64,000 bases of DNA from JBBDMC01 sp963826055 (GTDB lineage Bacteria; Pseudomonadota; Alphaproteobacteria; Rhizobiales; Kaistiaceae). Shown here piece after piece: positions 50,416 through 58,506 of this stretch. Position 1 is the stretch's first letter; the number at the start of each line of letters is the position of its first letter. The stretch is from assembly GCA_963826055.1 (NCBI GenBank), contig CAWGVO010000001.1:62001-126000 (forward strand). Reading direction: 5' to 3'. The notes under the pieces are model-generated. The model saw nothing but the letters and a program-made list of their open reading frames with translations, had not been told where the DNA came from and made no database searches. The position numbers were made by a program, and so were the translations under genes.

Positions 50416-50531
50416 GGGGACGCCGGAGTCGATGCCTTGTCAAGCCTTTAGGCCGGATGGTTACGGACAGGAACAACATCGGCTTCGCCAGTTGATGCTT
50501 TTGGTTTACATTACGGCACCGGAAAGTTGCC

Positions 50532-51317
50532 ATGAATCCCAACCCGCTCCCCATCGTTGCCGTCGCCGCCGACTTCAAGGACATCAACAGGCTCCCGTGG
50601 CACGGAGTCTTCGAGAGCTACCTTGACGCCGTCGTCCACGGCAGCGGCGCGATCCCCATGATCCTGCCCTCGCTGGGCGAGGCGATCGACTTCGATGCCC
50701 TTCTCGACCGCGTCGACGGCGTGCTCCTGCCGGGCAGCCGATCCAACGTCCATCCGAGCCACTACGGCGCCGCCCCGCACGCCAGGACCGAGCCGCACGA
50801 CACCCGCCGCGACGCCGTGACCCTGCCGCTGATCCGCGCCGCGCTCCGCCACGGCGTGCCGCTGTTCGCGATCTGCCGCGGCATGCAGGAACTGAACGTG
50901 GCCCTCGGCGGTTCACTCGTCGCCGAGGTGCAGGAACTGCCCGGCCGCAGCGATCACCGCGCCGCCGACCACGACGACAACGACATCCGCTACGCCATCC
51001 GTCAGGACGTCGAGGTGCGAGCCGGCGGCGTGCTTGCCGACATTCTCGGCGCCGGCACCATCCGGGTGAATTCGCTGCACCGGCAGGCGGTCGATCGCCT
51101 CGCCGAGGACCTTGCCGTCGAGGCAACGGCGCCCGACGGCACCATCGAGGCGGTGCGCGTCCGCGAAGCGGCGAGCTTCGCCCTCGGCGTGCAGTGGCAC
51201 CCCGAATACTGGGTGCGGACCGACCCGCCATCGATGAAGCTGTTTGCCGCCTTCGGCCACGCCATGCGCGCGCGCATGGGCGTGCGCATGAGCGCTCCCC
51301 TCGCCGCTGCCGAATAG
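50532..51317 (+). CDS. Gamma-glutamyl-gamma-aminobutyrate hydrolase family protein (peptidase C26)
   Basis: 261-residue class I glutamine-amidotransferase-like hydrolase. Nucleophile cysteine in PLFAICRGMQELNVALGGSL, then IRVNSLHRQAVDRLAEDLAV and the catalytic HPE in ALGVQWHPEYWVRTDPPS; LLPGSRSNVHPSHYG is also typical. PuuD-type enzymes release GABA or glutamate from gamma-glutamyl compounds in putrescine breakdown. Polyamine genes (odc, hss) and a gamma-glutamyltransferase lie within 13 kb, but no puu operon is present. Intact. Confidence 0.9.
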   Translation: MNPNPLPIVAVAADFKDINRLPWHGVFESYLDAVVHGSGAIPMILPSLGEAIDFDALLDRVDGVLLPGSRSNVHPSHYGAAPHARTEPHDTRRDAVTLPLIRAALRHGVPLFAICRGMQELNVALGGSLVAEVQELPGRSDHRAADHDDNDIRYAIRQDVEVRAGGVLADILGAGTIRVNSLHRQAVDRLAEDLAVEATAPDGTIEAVRVREAASFALGVQWHPEYWVRTDPPSMKLFAAFGHAMRARMGVRMSAPLAAAE

Positions 51318-51322
51318 GCGGA

Positions 51323-52312
51323 TCAGCCGGGCAGGCCCGTCGACAGCGCGCCGCCGAGCAGCGACAGACCGAAGAGAAGGATCACCGCCGCGCCGGCCAC
51401 CTCGGCGCCGCGCACCAGCCGGTAGGCGACGTTGGAATCGGCTCCGGCGAGCGCCACCGCCACTCCCTTGGCCGACACCGCCAGGGTCGCCAGCGCCGCT
51501 ACGGTCAGACCCGTGCCGAGCCCCATCACCACCGCCGCCGCAATGCCGGCGGCGAACAGCCCCTGCGACAGCGCGAACACCAGCACGATGATCGCGCCCG
51601 AGCACGGCCTGACGCCGACCGCCAGGATCGCCGACCACGCCCGCGACAACCCGAAGGCACCCGCCGCGGCGGCAGGCCGAGGAGAATGATCGTGATCGTG
51701 GCCATGGTCATGATCATGGTCGTGGCGGTCGTGGCCCGGTTCGTGATGATGGTGATGGTGGTGGTGACCGCCACCAACCGTTTTCGACCACAGCAGCCAT
51801 GCGCCCACCATCGCGATGGCGCCGTAGCTGACGATCTCGATCCAGTCGGTCGCCAAAGTCATGGCAACGGCGCTGATCCGCAGCACAACGGCGCCGATGG
51901 TGACCACGATGATGGCGCTCGCCGCCTGCACCAGCGCCGCCATGAAGGAGAGCGCCACGCCGCGCCGCGCCGTCGCCCCCGACACGATGAGGTACGACGA
52001 GATCACCGCCTTGCCGTGGCCGGGACCGACGGCGTGGAACACGCCGTAGGCGAAGCTCAGCCCCATCAGCAGCCACAGGCCGCGCGGGTCGTTCTTGAGG
52101 CTGCCGAGCGCGCCCGTCAGCGCCCGGTAGAAATGCGCCTGGTGGATCGCGATCCAAGCGAAGAAAGGCCCGAGCGGTCCGCCGAAGCCCGCGCCGCCGG
52201 AATCCGGCGTGGCGATACCGAACGGAGTCCTGGCGGCATGGGCGACGCCTGCCGCGGCAATGGCGACCACCGCCACGGCGGAAAGCGCGGTCGCACGCCT
52301 TGCCGCCCTCAT
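51323..52312 (-). CDS. Nickel/cobalt transporter, RcnA-like, with His/Asp loop
   Basis: 329-residue membrane protein of the NicO/RcnA family. Helices include WLLMGLSFAYGVFHAVGPGH (the HAVGPGHGK signature), GVALSFMAALVQAASAIIVV and AILAVGVRPCSGAIIVLVFA (the RPCSGA signature). Between them sits a metal-binding loop with eight consecutive histidines followed by repeated His-Asp pairs (51676-51776 region). RcnA members export Ni2+ and Co2+. The ATG overlaps the stop of the DUF1007 gene (ATGA), so the two are coupled. Last gene of the pair; convergent with the C26 hydrolase. Confidence 0.9.
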   Translation of the reverse strand: MRAARRATALSAVAVVAIAAAGVAHAARTPFGIATPDSGGAGFGGPLGPFFAWIAIHQAHFYRALTGALGSLKNDPRGLWLLMGLSFAYGVFHAVGPGHGKAVISSYLIVSGATARRGVALSFMAALVQAASAIIVVTIGAVVLRISAVAMTLATDWIEIVSYGAIAMVGAWLLWSKTVGGGHHHHHHHHEPGHDRHDHDHDHGHDHDHSPRPAAAAGAFGLSRAWSAILAVGVRPCSGAIIVLVFALSQGLFAAGIAAAVVMGLGTGLTVAALATLAVSAKGVAVALAGADSNVAYRLVRGAEVAGAAVILLFGLSLLGGALSTGLPG

Positions 52313-52971
52313 TTGCACGCCACCGTGATGACGTTGGCGAGCGCCGAGGCGGCCTGCCTGAGGTCCGGCGGCAGGATCGTCTGGTCGACCGGTATCGAGC
52401 CGAGGAGCGCCGCGGTCGCCGGGTCGAGCTCGCCGGGCAGCCTGAGGCTCGTCGTGCAACCGGCCGGCGCGCCGTCGAGCGCGATCGGGTCGTCCTTCAC
52501 GAAGGTGAAGGCGACGAAATATTCCGGGTCGAAGATTTCGAGCGTCACCTTGCCCTTGACCGGCAGCGGCGTCTTCAGCGGCAGCGTGTAGAACAGCGTC
52601 AGCCGCGAATTGTGGAATTCGAGCCAGTACTCGCTCGGCGGCACGAAGTCCCGGTCCTTCCCGTCGGCGGCGGTAAGGAAGGTGAAGAAGCCGAACTCGG
52701 CGAGCGAATCGACGTTGACCTTGGCGAGCGGCTCGAGCTCGTCGTCGCTGAGCTTGCCGTCGTTGTTGGCGTCGAGCCCCTGCACCGCGAAGGCGGTGAA
52801 CGCTTCGTCGAACTGCCAGATGTTGCGGATGGCGGTGATCTCGCCCTTGTCGTCGAAAACGATTTCGGCCTTGGCATCGACCAGGACATGGGGGTGCGCC
52901 GCCGCCGGCGTGGCAACGGCGAGCGAGGCGCAAAACGCTGCGACAACAAGACCGAAGGCGGATCGATTCAC
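52309..52971 (-). CDS. DUF1007 periplasmic protein with EF-hand-like loop
   Basis: About 220 residues. Signal peptide SAFGLVVAAFCASLAVATPA, mature start AAHPHVLVDAKAEIVFDDKG with the His-rich N-terminus typical of DUF1007, and an EF-hand-like loop LDANNDGKLSDDELEPLAKV. The rest is beta-rich (YWLEFHNSRLTLFYTLPLKT). DUF1007 genes commonly precede RcnA/NicO transporters; a role in binding or delivering metal in the periplasm is inferred. I choose a GTG at 52971 because it follows GGGGAA and leaves a clean signal peptide; an upstream ATG at 53037 adds 22 unconserved residues. Confidence 0.86.
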   Translation of the reverse strand: MNRSAFGLVVAAFCASLAVATPAAAHPHVLVDAKAEIVFDDKGEITAIRNIWQFDEAFTAFAVQGLDANNDGKLSDDELEPLAKVNVDSLAEFGFFTFLTAADGKDRDFVPPSEYWLEFHNSRLTLFYTLPLKTPLPVKGKVTLEIFDPEYFVAFTFVKDDPIALDGAPAGCTTSLRLPGELDPATAALLGSIPVDQTILPPDLRQAASALANVITVACK

Positions 52972-53046
52972 GCGCGATTCCCCTGCATCACACGGGGCCC
53001 GCAGAGTACGGCCAAAAACGGGCAGCCGCCGCGACAAATGAGCGCC

Positions 53047-54636
53047 CTAACCGCCCACCGCCGCCCCGTCGGAGCGCGGGTCGGCAGCGCCGTGGATACG
53101 TCCGCGCGACTCACGCACGATCGCCCCGGCATGACCGAGACGGTCCGAATACGGCTCCGCCGTCAGCTGGATGCCGTGCCCCGCCCGCTCCAGCGCGGCC
53201 ACCAGGTCGGGGTCGAGACGGTTCTCGACCTCTAACTCCGCCTCGGTCGCGCCCCAGGTGCGCCCGAACCGCCAGCGCGGCGCGTCAATGGCGTCGCCGA
53301 GCTCCATTCCGAACATGACGTGGCGGGAGAACACGGCCGCCTGGAACTGGGGTTGTCCATCACCGCCCATCGACCCGTAGGACATGGTGCGCCCGTCGTC
53401 GAAGCGGGCGAGCGCCGGGTTGAGCGTGTGGAAGGGCTTGCGGCCAGGCGCCAGCCGGTTGATCGAGCCCGGGTCGAGCGAGAAACTCGTCCCGCGGTTC
53501 TGCCACAGGATGCCGGTCTGCGGCAGCGTGAGGCCCGAACCGAACTCCCAGTAGAGCGACTGGATGAACGAGACGGCCAGTCCGTTGCGGTCGATGGCGC
53601 CCATCCAGATCGTGTCGCCGGCGTCGCCGGCGGAACGCCGCGGCGCCGCCCGCCTGCGGTCGATGCGCTCCACTTCACGGTCAAGCCATCCTGCGTCGAG
53701 GAAGCGCCTGAGGTCGCGCCGGTCGATCGGGTCGCTCACGTTGGCATCACGAACGGCGAAGGCGCGCTTCGTCGCCTCGATCAGCCCATGGACATGGTCG
53801 AAGCTCTCGCCGCGCTTGACGTCCAGCCGGTCGAACAGGCCCAGGATGATGAGCGACGCGATCCCCTGGGTCGGCGCCGGGGTGTTGTAGAGCGTGACGC
53901 CTTCGAGGCGGAGGGACAGCGGCTCGGCGAGCCGGGCGGCGTGCTTCTGGAGATCGGCGCGGGTGACCGGACTTTCGGCCGCCGCAAGGTCCGCCGCGAT
54001 CGCCGCACCAACGTCGCCCCGATAGAAATCGTCGAACCCGGCGTGGGCGAGATGGTCGAGGGTATCGGCAAGCCGCTCCAGCTTGAGGCGGCTCCCGATC
54101 TCGGGCGGCTTGCCGTCGATCAGGAACTGGCCGGCGAACCCGCTGACTTCTTTCAATTCGGCGATATTCTTGGCGGTCATGCGCGCCTGCGAGCGGCTGA
54201 CGACGATGCCCTCACGCGCAATCCGGATCGCATCGGCCAGGAGATCGCGTCGCGACAGCCGGCCGCCGAGGCTCTCGGAAATCTCGCTTGCGAGCCGCCA
54301 CCCCGACACTGCGCCGGCGACGGTGAGTGCCCCGTCGGGGCCCCGCGCCGGAACCGCGTCGTAACCCTTCGTTTCATAGTGCTCGGGGGTGGCAAGGGTA
54401 CCGGCGGCTCCGCACGCGTCGATGACACGCGGCGCCCTGCCAGGCTCGGCGAAGAGGAAGAAGGCGTCGCCGCCGACGCCATTCATGTGGGGGTAGACGA
54501 CCGCGATCGTGGCCGCCGCCGCGATCATAGCCTCCAGCGCGTTGCCGCCGGCCCGCAGGACCTCCGCACCGCTCTCCGCCGCCGCCCGATGCGGCGCCAC
54601 CACCATTCCTGCTTCACCGACGACTGTCTCGTTCAT
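53047..54636 (-). CDS. Gamma-glutamyltransferase family protein
   Basis: 529-residue Ntn-hydrolase. N-terminal GMVVAPHRAAAESGAEVLRA, GGNALEAMIAAAATIAVVYP and HMNGVGGDAFFLFAEPGRAP are diagnostic; the autocleavage site is the threonine in AGDAGDTIWMGAIDRNGLAV, with SFIQSLYWEFGSGLTLPQTG downstream and MSYGSMGGDGQPQFQAAVFS near the end. The nucleophile context (DTIW) departs from the common TTH, as in the YwrD-like subgroup, which may act as a hydrolase rather than a true glutathione transferase. No signal peptide seen, so probably cytoplasmic. Intact. Confidence 0.9.
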   Translation of the reverse strand: MNETVVGEAGMVVAPHRAAAESGAEVLRAGGNALEAMIAAAATIAVVYPHMNGVGGDAFFLFAEPGRAPRVIDACGAAGTLATPEHYETKGYDAVPARGPDGALTVAGAVSGWRLASEISESLGGRLSRRDLLADAIRIAREGIVVSRSQARMTAKNIAELKEVSGFAGQFLIDGKPPEIGSRLKLERLADTLDHLAHAGFDDFYRGDVGAAIAADLAAAESPVTRADLQKHAARLAEPLSLRLEGVTLYNTPAPTQGIASLIILGLFDRLDVKRGESFDHVHGLIEATKRAFAVRDANVSDPIDRRDLRRFLDAGWLDREVERIDRRRAAPRRSAGDAGDTIWMGAIDRNGLAVSFIQSLYWEFGSGLTLPQTGILWQNRGTSFSLDPGSINRLAPGRKPFHTLNPALARFDDGRTMSYGSMGGDGQPQFQAAVFSRHVMFGMELGDAIDAPRWRFGRTWGATEAELEVENRLDPDLVAALERAGHGIQLTAEPYSDRLGHAGAIVRESRGRIHGAADPRSDGAAVGG

Positions 54637-54676
54637 GGCGCTTCTTCTAACCGATTGGCACCGGAAAGCGAGGCGC

Positions 54677-54706
54677 TTGACAGGCAACCATTTAGTTGCA
54701 TATTGT
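54677..54706 (+). promoter_or_regulatory. Promoter and operator of the arsR-AHSA1 operon
   Basis: TTGACA at 54677-54682, 18-bp spacer, TATTGT at 54701-54706. Inside the spacer lies the inverted repeat GCAAC-N6-GTTGC (54684-54699), a likely binding site for the ArsR product. Transcription should begin at about 54712-54713, exactly at the ATG, so the mRNA is probably leaderless. Confidence 0.65.
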
Positions 54707-54712
54707 CCCTCC

Positions 54713-55036
54713 ATGGACGAGGTGTTCAAGGCCCTCGCCGACCCGACGCGGCGCGAGTTACTCGACAGGCTTCGCGCCGACAACGGCCAGACGCTCGGCG
54801 AACTGTGCGAGCGGCTGGCCATGAGCCGGCAGGCGGTGACCAAGCATCTCAACATTCTGGAAGCAGCCAACCTGGTCGCGACCGTGCGCCGGGGTCGGGA
54901 GAAGCTGCACTACCTGAACCCGGCGCCGATCGGCGAGATCTACGACCGCTGGATCGGCAAGTACGACAAGGCACGCGTGGCGGCCCTCGCCGACTTGAAG
55001 CGTGCGCTCGAGGAGAAGGACGATGGCGAAACCTGA
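54713..55036 (+). CDS. ArsR-family transcriptional regulator
   Basis: 107-residue winged-helix repressor: MDEVFKALADPTRRELLDRL, LCERLAMSRQAVTKHLNILE (recognition helix) and LVATVRRGREKLHYLNPAPI. It lacks the ELCVC-type metal-binding cysteines of true ArsR/SmtB sensors, so it belongs to the subgroup that is coupled to AHSA1/SRPBCC proteins and senses something else. Overlaps the first AHSA1 gene by 14 nt. Probably autoregulates through the GCAAC/GTTGC palindrome in its own promoter. Confidence 0.9.
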   Translation: MDEVFKALADPTRRELLDRLRADNGQTLGELCERLAMSRQAVTKHLNILEAANLVATVRRGREKLHYLNPAPIGEIYDRWIGKYDKARVAALADLKRALEEKDDGET

Positions 55037-55448
55037 GCTAGTTTACGTGAACCGAATCCGGGCGACGCCGGACGCCGTGTGGCGGGCGCTGACCGACCCG
55101 GCCTTCACGGAACGCTACTGGTACGGCACCCGCGTCGAGTCGGACTGGCAGGTCGGCTCGCCGATTCTGTTCCGCAAACCGCAGGGCGAACCGGACACCG
55201 GCACCGTGCTCATCGCCGACAAACCGCGCACCCTCTCCTTTTCCTGGCACGTCGCCTGGGGCGACTTCGCCAAAGAGAAAGACACCCGCGTGACCTTCAC
55301 CATCGAGCCAGACGGCGACGCCGTGAAGCTCACCCTCGTCCACGACGAATTTCAGGAGGGCAGCACCCTCAAGGAAACCATGGCGAAGGGCGGCTGGCCG
55401 CCGATCCTCGCCAATCTCGTCAAGATGCTCGAAGGAGACGCCAAATGA
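55023..55448 (+). CDS. SRPBCC (AHSA1-type) domain protein 1
   Basis: 141-residue START-like/AHSA1 domain: YVNRIRATPDAVWRALTDPA, FTERYWYGTRVESDWQVGSP and GGWPPILANLVKMLEG. Such domains bind small hydrophobic ligands. The ATG at 55023 lies inside the arsR 3' end, and its own stop overlaps the next gene (ATGA), so arsR and both AHSA1 genes form one translationally coupled operon. Ligand and function are unknown. Confidence 0.88.
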   Translation: MAKPELVYVNRIRATPDAVWRALTDPAFTERYWYGTRVESDWQVGSPILFRKPQGEPDTGTVLIADKPRTLSFSWHVAWGDFAKEKDTRVTFTIEPDGDAVKLTLVHDEFQEGSTLKETMAKGGWPPILANLVKMLEGDAK

Positions 55449-55918
55449 GCAGCAGGTTCGTCTACGTCACCTACATCCGCACGACGCCGCAGAAGCTCTG
55501 GGAGGCTTTGCTGAAGCCCGAATTCACCCGCCAGTACTGGTTCGGCGTGACCCTCGAAAGCGACTGGAAGGTCGGATCGCCGTGGAAGATGGCTTACGCG
55601 GACGGCAAGGTGACCGACAGCGGCGAGGTGCTGGAATCCGATCCGCCGAAGCGACTGGTGCTCAAGTGGCAGAACCAGTTCCCCGAGATGAAACCCGAAG
55701 GCTTCACCCGCTGCACCTTCGACATTTCCGAGGCGGGCGACCAGACGAAGCTGCAGGTGGTCCACGAGATCGACATGGACAACTCCAGGACGATCGCGGC
55801 GGTCAGCAACGGCTGGCCGATGGTGCTCTCCGGACTGAAGACGCTGCTTGAGACCGGCACCACCCTCGACATCCCGGCCAGGGGCGAATCGGGACGCCGC
55901 GCGCGGCAGTCCGCCTGA
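55445..55918 (+). CDS. SRPBCC (AHSA1-type) domain protein 2
   Basis: 157-residue paralogue of the preceding protein, with the same frame of motifs (YVTYIRTTPQKLWEALLKPE, FTRQYWFGVTLESDWKVGSP, NGWPMVLSGLKTLLETG). Third gene of the arsR operon. The duplicated pair suggests two related ligands or a heterodimer; neither is demonstrated. Confidence 0.88.
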   Translation: MSSRFVYVTYIRTTPQKLWEALLKPEFTRQYWFGVTLESDWKVGSPWKMAYADGKVTDSGEVLESDPPKRLVLKWQNQFPEMKPEGFTRCTFDISEAGDQTKLQVVHEIDMDNSRTIAAVSNGWPMVLSGLKTLLETGTTLDIPARGESGRRARQSA

Positions 55919-55929
55919 CGCGTCGGGGC

Positions 55930-56322
55930 CTAGGCCGTCGGCGTCCAGATGCCGGCAGCCGGAACCGCCTCGTCCATCCCCGGCCACGGCGGCATGGTGA
56001 CGCCGACCGCTTCCAGCGCCGCACCGGCATCGGCCCGGAACTGGAAGACCGTGCCGACCGGGATCGAGATGGAGACGCCAGCCGCGACCGGCACGGTCTC
56101 CTCACGCCCTCCGGCCCGCCGCCACATCTCGCCGCGCCCGGCCGTGAAGTACCAGAGTTCGTCCACGGTCCGATGGACAACGGCCCTGGAAACCGCGCCT
56201 GCGGCAAGGCGGAAATGGGCCATACTGCCGCGCTCGCCGGCGGCGAGGAGGCGCACCTGCGAGCCGTCCGGCGCCATGACGTCGGGCTTCGCCGCCAGAG
56301 ACCGGGTGACGAAGGCTGCCAT
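55930..56322 (-). CDS. Cupin-domain protein
   Basis: 130-residue single cupin: GSMAHFRLAAGAVSRAVVHR, TVDELWYFTAGRGEMWRR (cupin motif 1, with His and Glu) and VAAGVSISIPVGTVFQFRAD (motif 2). Small cupins of this size bind metal or sugar-type ligands; no specific function can be assigned. Start ATG at 56322. Convergent with the arsR operon. Confidence 0.82.
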   Translation of the reverse strand: MAAFVTRSLAAKPDVMAPDGSQVRLLAAGERGSMAHFRLAAGAVSRAVVHRTVDELWYFTAGRGEMWRRAGGREETVPVAAGVSISIPVGTVFQFRADAGAALEAVGVTMPPWPGMDEAVPAAGIWTPTA

Positions 56323-56459
56323 CTCGAAAATCCTCCACCGATGAGGGCCTGAATTTTTTTCGCCCCAGGCCGCGAAAGTTATTGATTGTGAAACCAAACA
56401 GACCTAGTTACGCGGCTGCCCAAATTCGCACGTGCCTGTGGTCGCACAAAGTCCGAGGG

Positions 56460-56794
56460 CGAAACACCGGGGTCAGGATCCCGGGAGCTTCGAAGGACGC
56501 GGCTTAAAGCAACGACGTAGCGGGCTTTTTTGGTCTCTGCCGGCTCTCCACAGGCCGGGGTTACTGAAGAGGCATCTACATCTTGCCGGGCGTGCGGAAC
56601 GGGTTTCCCGCTCCAAGCGAAGGCAGCGAACAGACCGGACAGCCCTGTCCACTGTGCGACTGCCACCCGCAAAAACCAGCCGGCAAAGCGCCGGCAAACC
56701 GGGACGCCGAACGGCCGACCGATCGTCTCCACAGCGATCGCCGGCTCGCCAAGCACCCGGCGGTTTTAACCTTTGGAGCCGGGAGTGCCCACCT
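56460..56794 (+). ncRNA. Probable speF leader RNA upstream of odc
   Basis: About 335 bp of structured, noncoding leader precede the ornithine decarboxylase gene. Inverted segments abound, such as GCCGGC/GCCGGC pairs (56541 region, 56690 region) and CGGGTTTCCCG near 56600. In alphaproteobacteria a long conserved motif named speF occupies just this position upstream of ornithine decarboxylase genes and is thought to regulate them. I identify it by location and general structure, not by a covariance match. The reading frame of odc happens to stay open through the leader back to 56432, but that sequence is not protein-like. Confidence 0.5.
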
Positions 56795-57925
56795 ATGACC
56801 GACCGCATCCGCGCGTTTCTCCGCGACCGACGACCTGACGGCCCCTGCCTCGTCGTCGACCTCGACATCGTTCGCGACAACTACCTCAACTTCGCCCGGT
56901 CGATGCCCGACAGCCGCGTGTACTACGCGGTGAAGGCCAACCCGGCGCCCGAGGTGCTGAACCTGCTCGCCCAGCTTGGCTCCTCGTTCGACTGCGCCAG
57001 CATCGCCGAGATCGAGATGGCGCTCGCCGCCGGCGCCACCGCCGACCGCATCTCCTACGGCAACACCATCAAGAAGGAGCGCGACATCGCCGCCGCCTAC
57101 GCCCGCGGCGTGCGCCTGTTCGCCGTCGACGCCCGCGAGGAGGTCGACAAGATCGCCCGCACCGCCCCCGGCGCCAAGGTGTTCTGCCGCATCCTGTGCG
57201 ACGGCGCCGGCGCCGACTGGCCGCTGTCGCGCAAGTTCGGCTGCTCGCCCGAGTTCGCCATCGACATTCTCGAATATGCCTACGTCAAGGGCCTCGACGC
57301 CTACGGCGTCTCCTTCCACGTCGGCTCGCAGCAGTCGAACCCCGGTGCCTGGGACGCGGCGCTGCAAGCCACCGCGGCGATCTTCCGCACGCTCTCCGAG
57401 CGCGGCATCCAGCTCCGCATGGTCAACCTCGGCGGCGGCTTCCCGGCGAAGTACCGCAAGGGCATCCCGCTGGTGAAGACCTACGGGCGCGCCATCCACT
57501 CGGCGCTGCGCAAGCACTTCGGCAACCGTATCCCCGAGACCATCATCGAGCCCGGCCGCGGCATGGTCGGCGACGCCGGCATCATCAAGGCCGAGGTCGT
57601 ACTGATCTCGAAGAAGGACGCCGACGACCCCGTCCGCTGGGTCTACCTCGACATCGGCAAGTTCGGCGGCCTCGCCGAGACGATGGAGGAGGCGATCCGC
57701 TACCCGATCCGCACGCCGCACGACCGCGACGCCACCGGCCCCTGCGTGCTCGCCGGCCCCACCTGCGACTCCGCCGACGTCCTCTACGAGAAGACGCCGT
57801 ACGAGCTGCCGGTGTCGCTGTCGATCGGCGACGAGGTGCTGATCGAGGGTACGGGCGCCTACACCACGACCTATGCGTCGGTGGCCTTCAACGGCTTCGA
57901 GCCGCTGAAGTCGTACGTCATCTGA
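56795..57925 (+). CDS. odc: Ornithine decarboxylase (group IV PLP, fold type III)
   Basis: 376-residue intact decarboxylase making putrescine from ornithine (some members also use lysine). PLP lysine K47 in SRVYYAVKANPAPEVLNLLA; SYGNTIKKERDIAAAYARGV; GVSFHVGSQQSNPGAWDAAL; glycine-rich MVNLGGGFPAKYRKGIPLVK; EPGRGMVGDAGIIKAEVVLI; and the partner-subunit active-site loop AGPTCDSADVLYEKTPYELP. The ATG at 56795 follows GGGAG in the leader. A GNAT gene follows within 7 bp. Putrescine would feed homospermidine synthase encoded 4.5 kb downstream. Confidence 0.94.
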   Translation: MTDRIRAFLRDRRPDGPCLVVDLDIVRDNYLNFARSMPDSRVYYAVKANPAPEVLNLLAQLGSSFDCASIAEIEMALAAGATADRISYGNTIKKERDIAAAYARGVRLFAVDAREEVDKIARTAPGAKVFCRILCDGAGADWPLSRKFGCSPEFAIDILEYAYVKGLDAYGVSFHVGSQQSNPGAWDAALQATAAIFRTLSERGIQLRMVNLGGGFPAKYRKGIPLVKTYGRAIHSALRKHFGNRIPETIIEPGRGMVGDAGIIKAEVVLISKKDADDPVRWVYLDIGKFGGLAETMEEAIRYPIRTPHDRDATGPCVLAGPTCDSADVLYEKTPYELPVSLSIGDEVLIEGTGAYTTTYASVAFNGFEPLKSYVI

Positions 57926-57932
57926 GGCGGCC

Positions 57933-58448
57933 ATGATCACGTTCGGATCGGAGGCGCCGGCCGATGTCGGCGCCCGCGAGGCGCTGCTCGACCGGGTGAT
58001 GGGCCGCGAGCGCCTGTTCAAACCGTCGGAGCGGCTGCGGCGCGGCCGCGCGCCGGCGCGTGGGCTGTCGCTTGTCGCCCACGACGGCGGCGACCTCGTC
58101 GGCACCGTGCGCCTCTGGCACGTCGAGGCGGGCGGCGTCCCGGCCCTGCTGCTCGGACCGCTCGGCGTCGACTGTCGCTACCAGGGCACCGGCGTCGGCG
58201 CCGGGCTGATGCGCCTTGCGCTGACGCGCGCCGCCACGCTCGGCCACACCGGCGTCATCCTCGTCGGCGACCGCCCGTACTATGAGCGCTTCGGCTTCTC
58301 GCCTTCCCCGACCGAGGGTTTGCTCATGCCGGCGCCGGTCGATCGCGGCCGGTTCCTCGGGCTGGAACTCGCCGAAGGCGGGCTCGCGGCCGCAAGCGGC
58401 CTGGTCGTTGCGGCGGGCGAGCCGATCGAACAGCGGCTGGCGGCCTAG
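57933..58448 (+). CDS. GNAT-family N-acetyltransferase
   Basis: 171-residue acetyltransferase; acetyl-CoA binding motif A is LGVDCRYQGTGVGAGLMRLA, followed by GHTGVILVGDRPYYERFGFS, the YhbS-like signature. Seven bp from the odc stop, on the same strand, so it is probably translated from the odc transcript. The acceptor is unknown; modification of a polyamine is an attractive guess from position alone. Intact. Confidence 0.88.
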   Translation: MITFGSEAPADVGAREALLDRVMGRERLFKPSERLRRGRAPARGLSLVAHDGGDLVGTVRLWHVEAGGVPALLLGPLGVDCRYQGTGVGAGLMRLALTRAATLGHTGVILVGDRPYYERFGFSPSPTEGLLMPAPVDRGRFLGLELAEGGLAAASGLVVAAGEPIEQRLAA

Positions 58449-58506
58449 CCGCCAGCGCGCCCGACCGGATTACCTGCTACAATCCCGGCGCAGGAGGATC
58501 GCGGAA

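Noticed and set aside
56521..56535. Intrinsic terminator at the T6 run in the odc leader
   Set aside because: No strong GC hairpin lies immediately upstream of the T run.
56432..56794. N-terminal extension of ornithine decarboxylase by 121 codons
   Set aside because: The frame is open but the sequence is basic and unprotein-like, the canonical start with a ribosome site is at 56795, and the stretch behaves like a structured leader.
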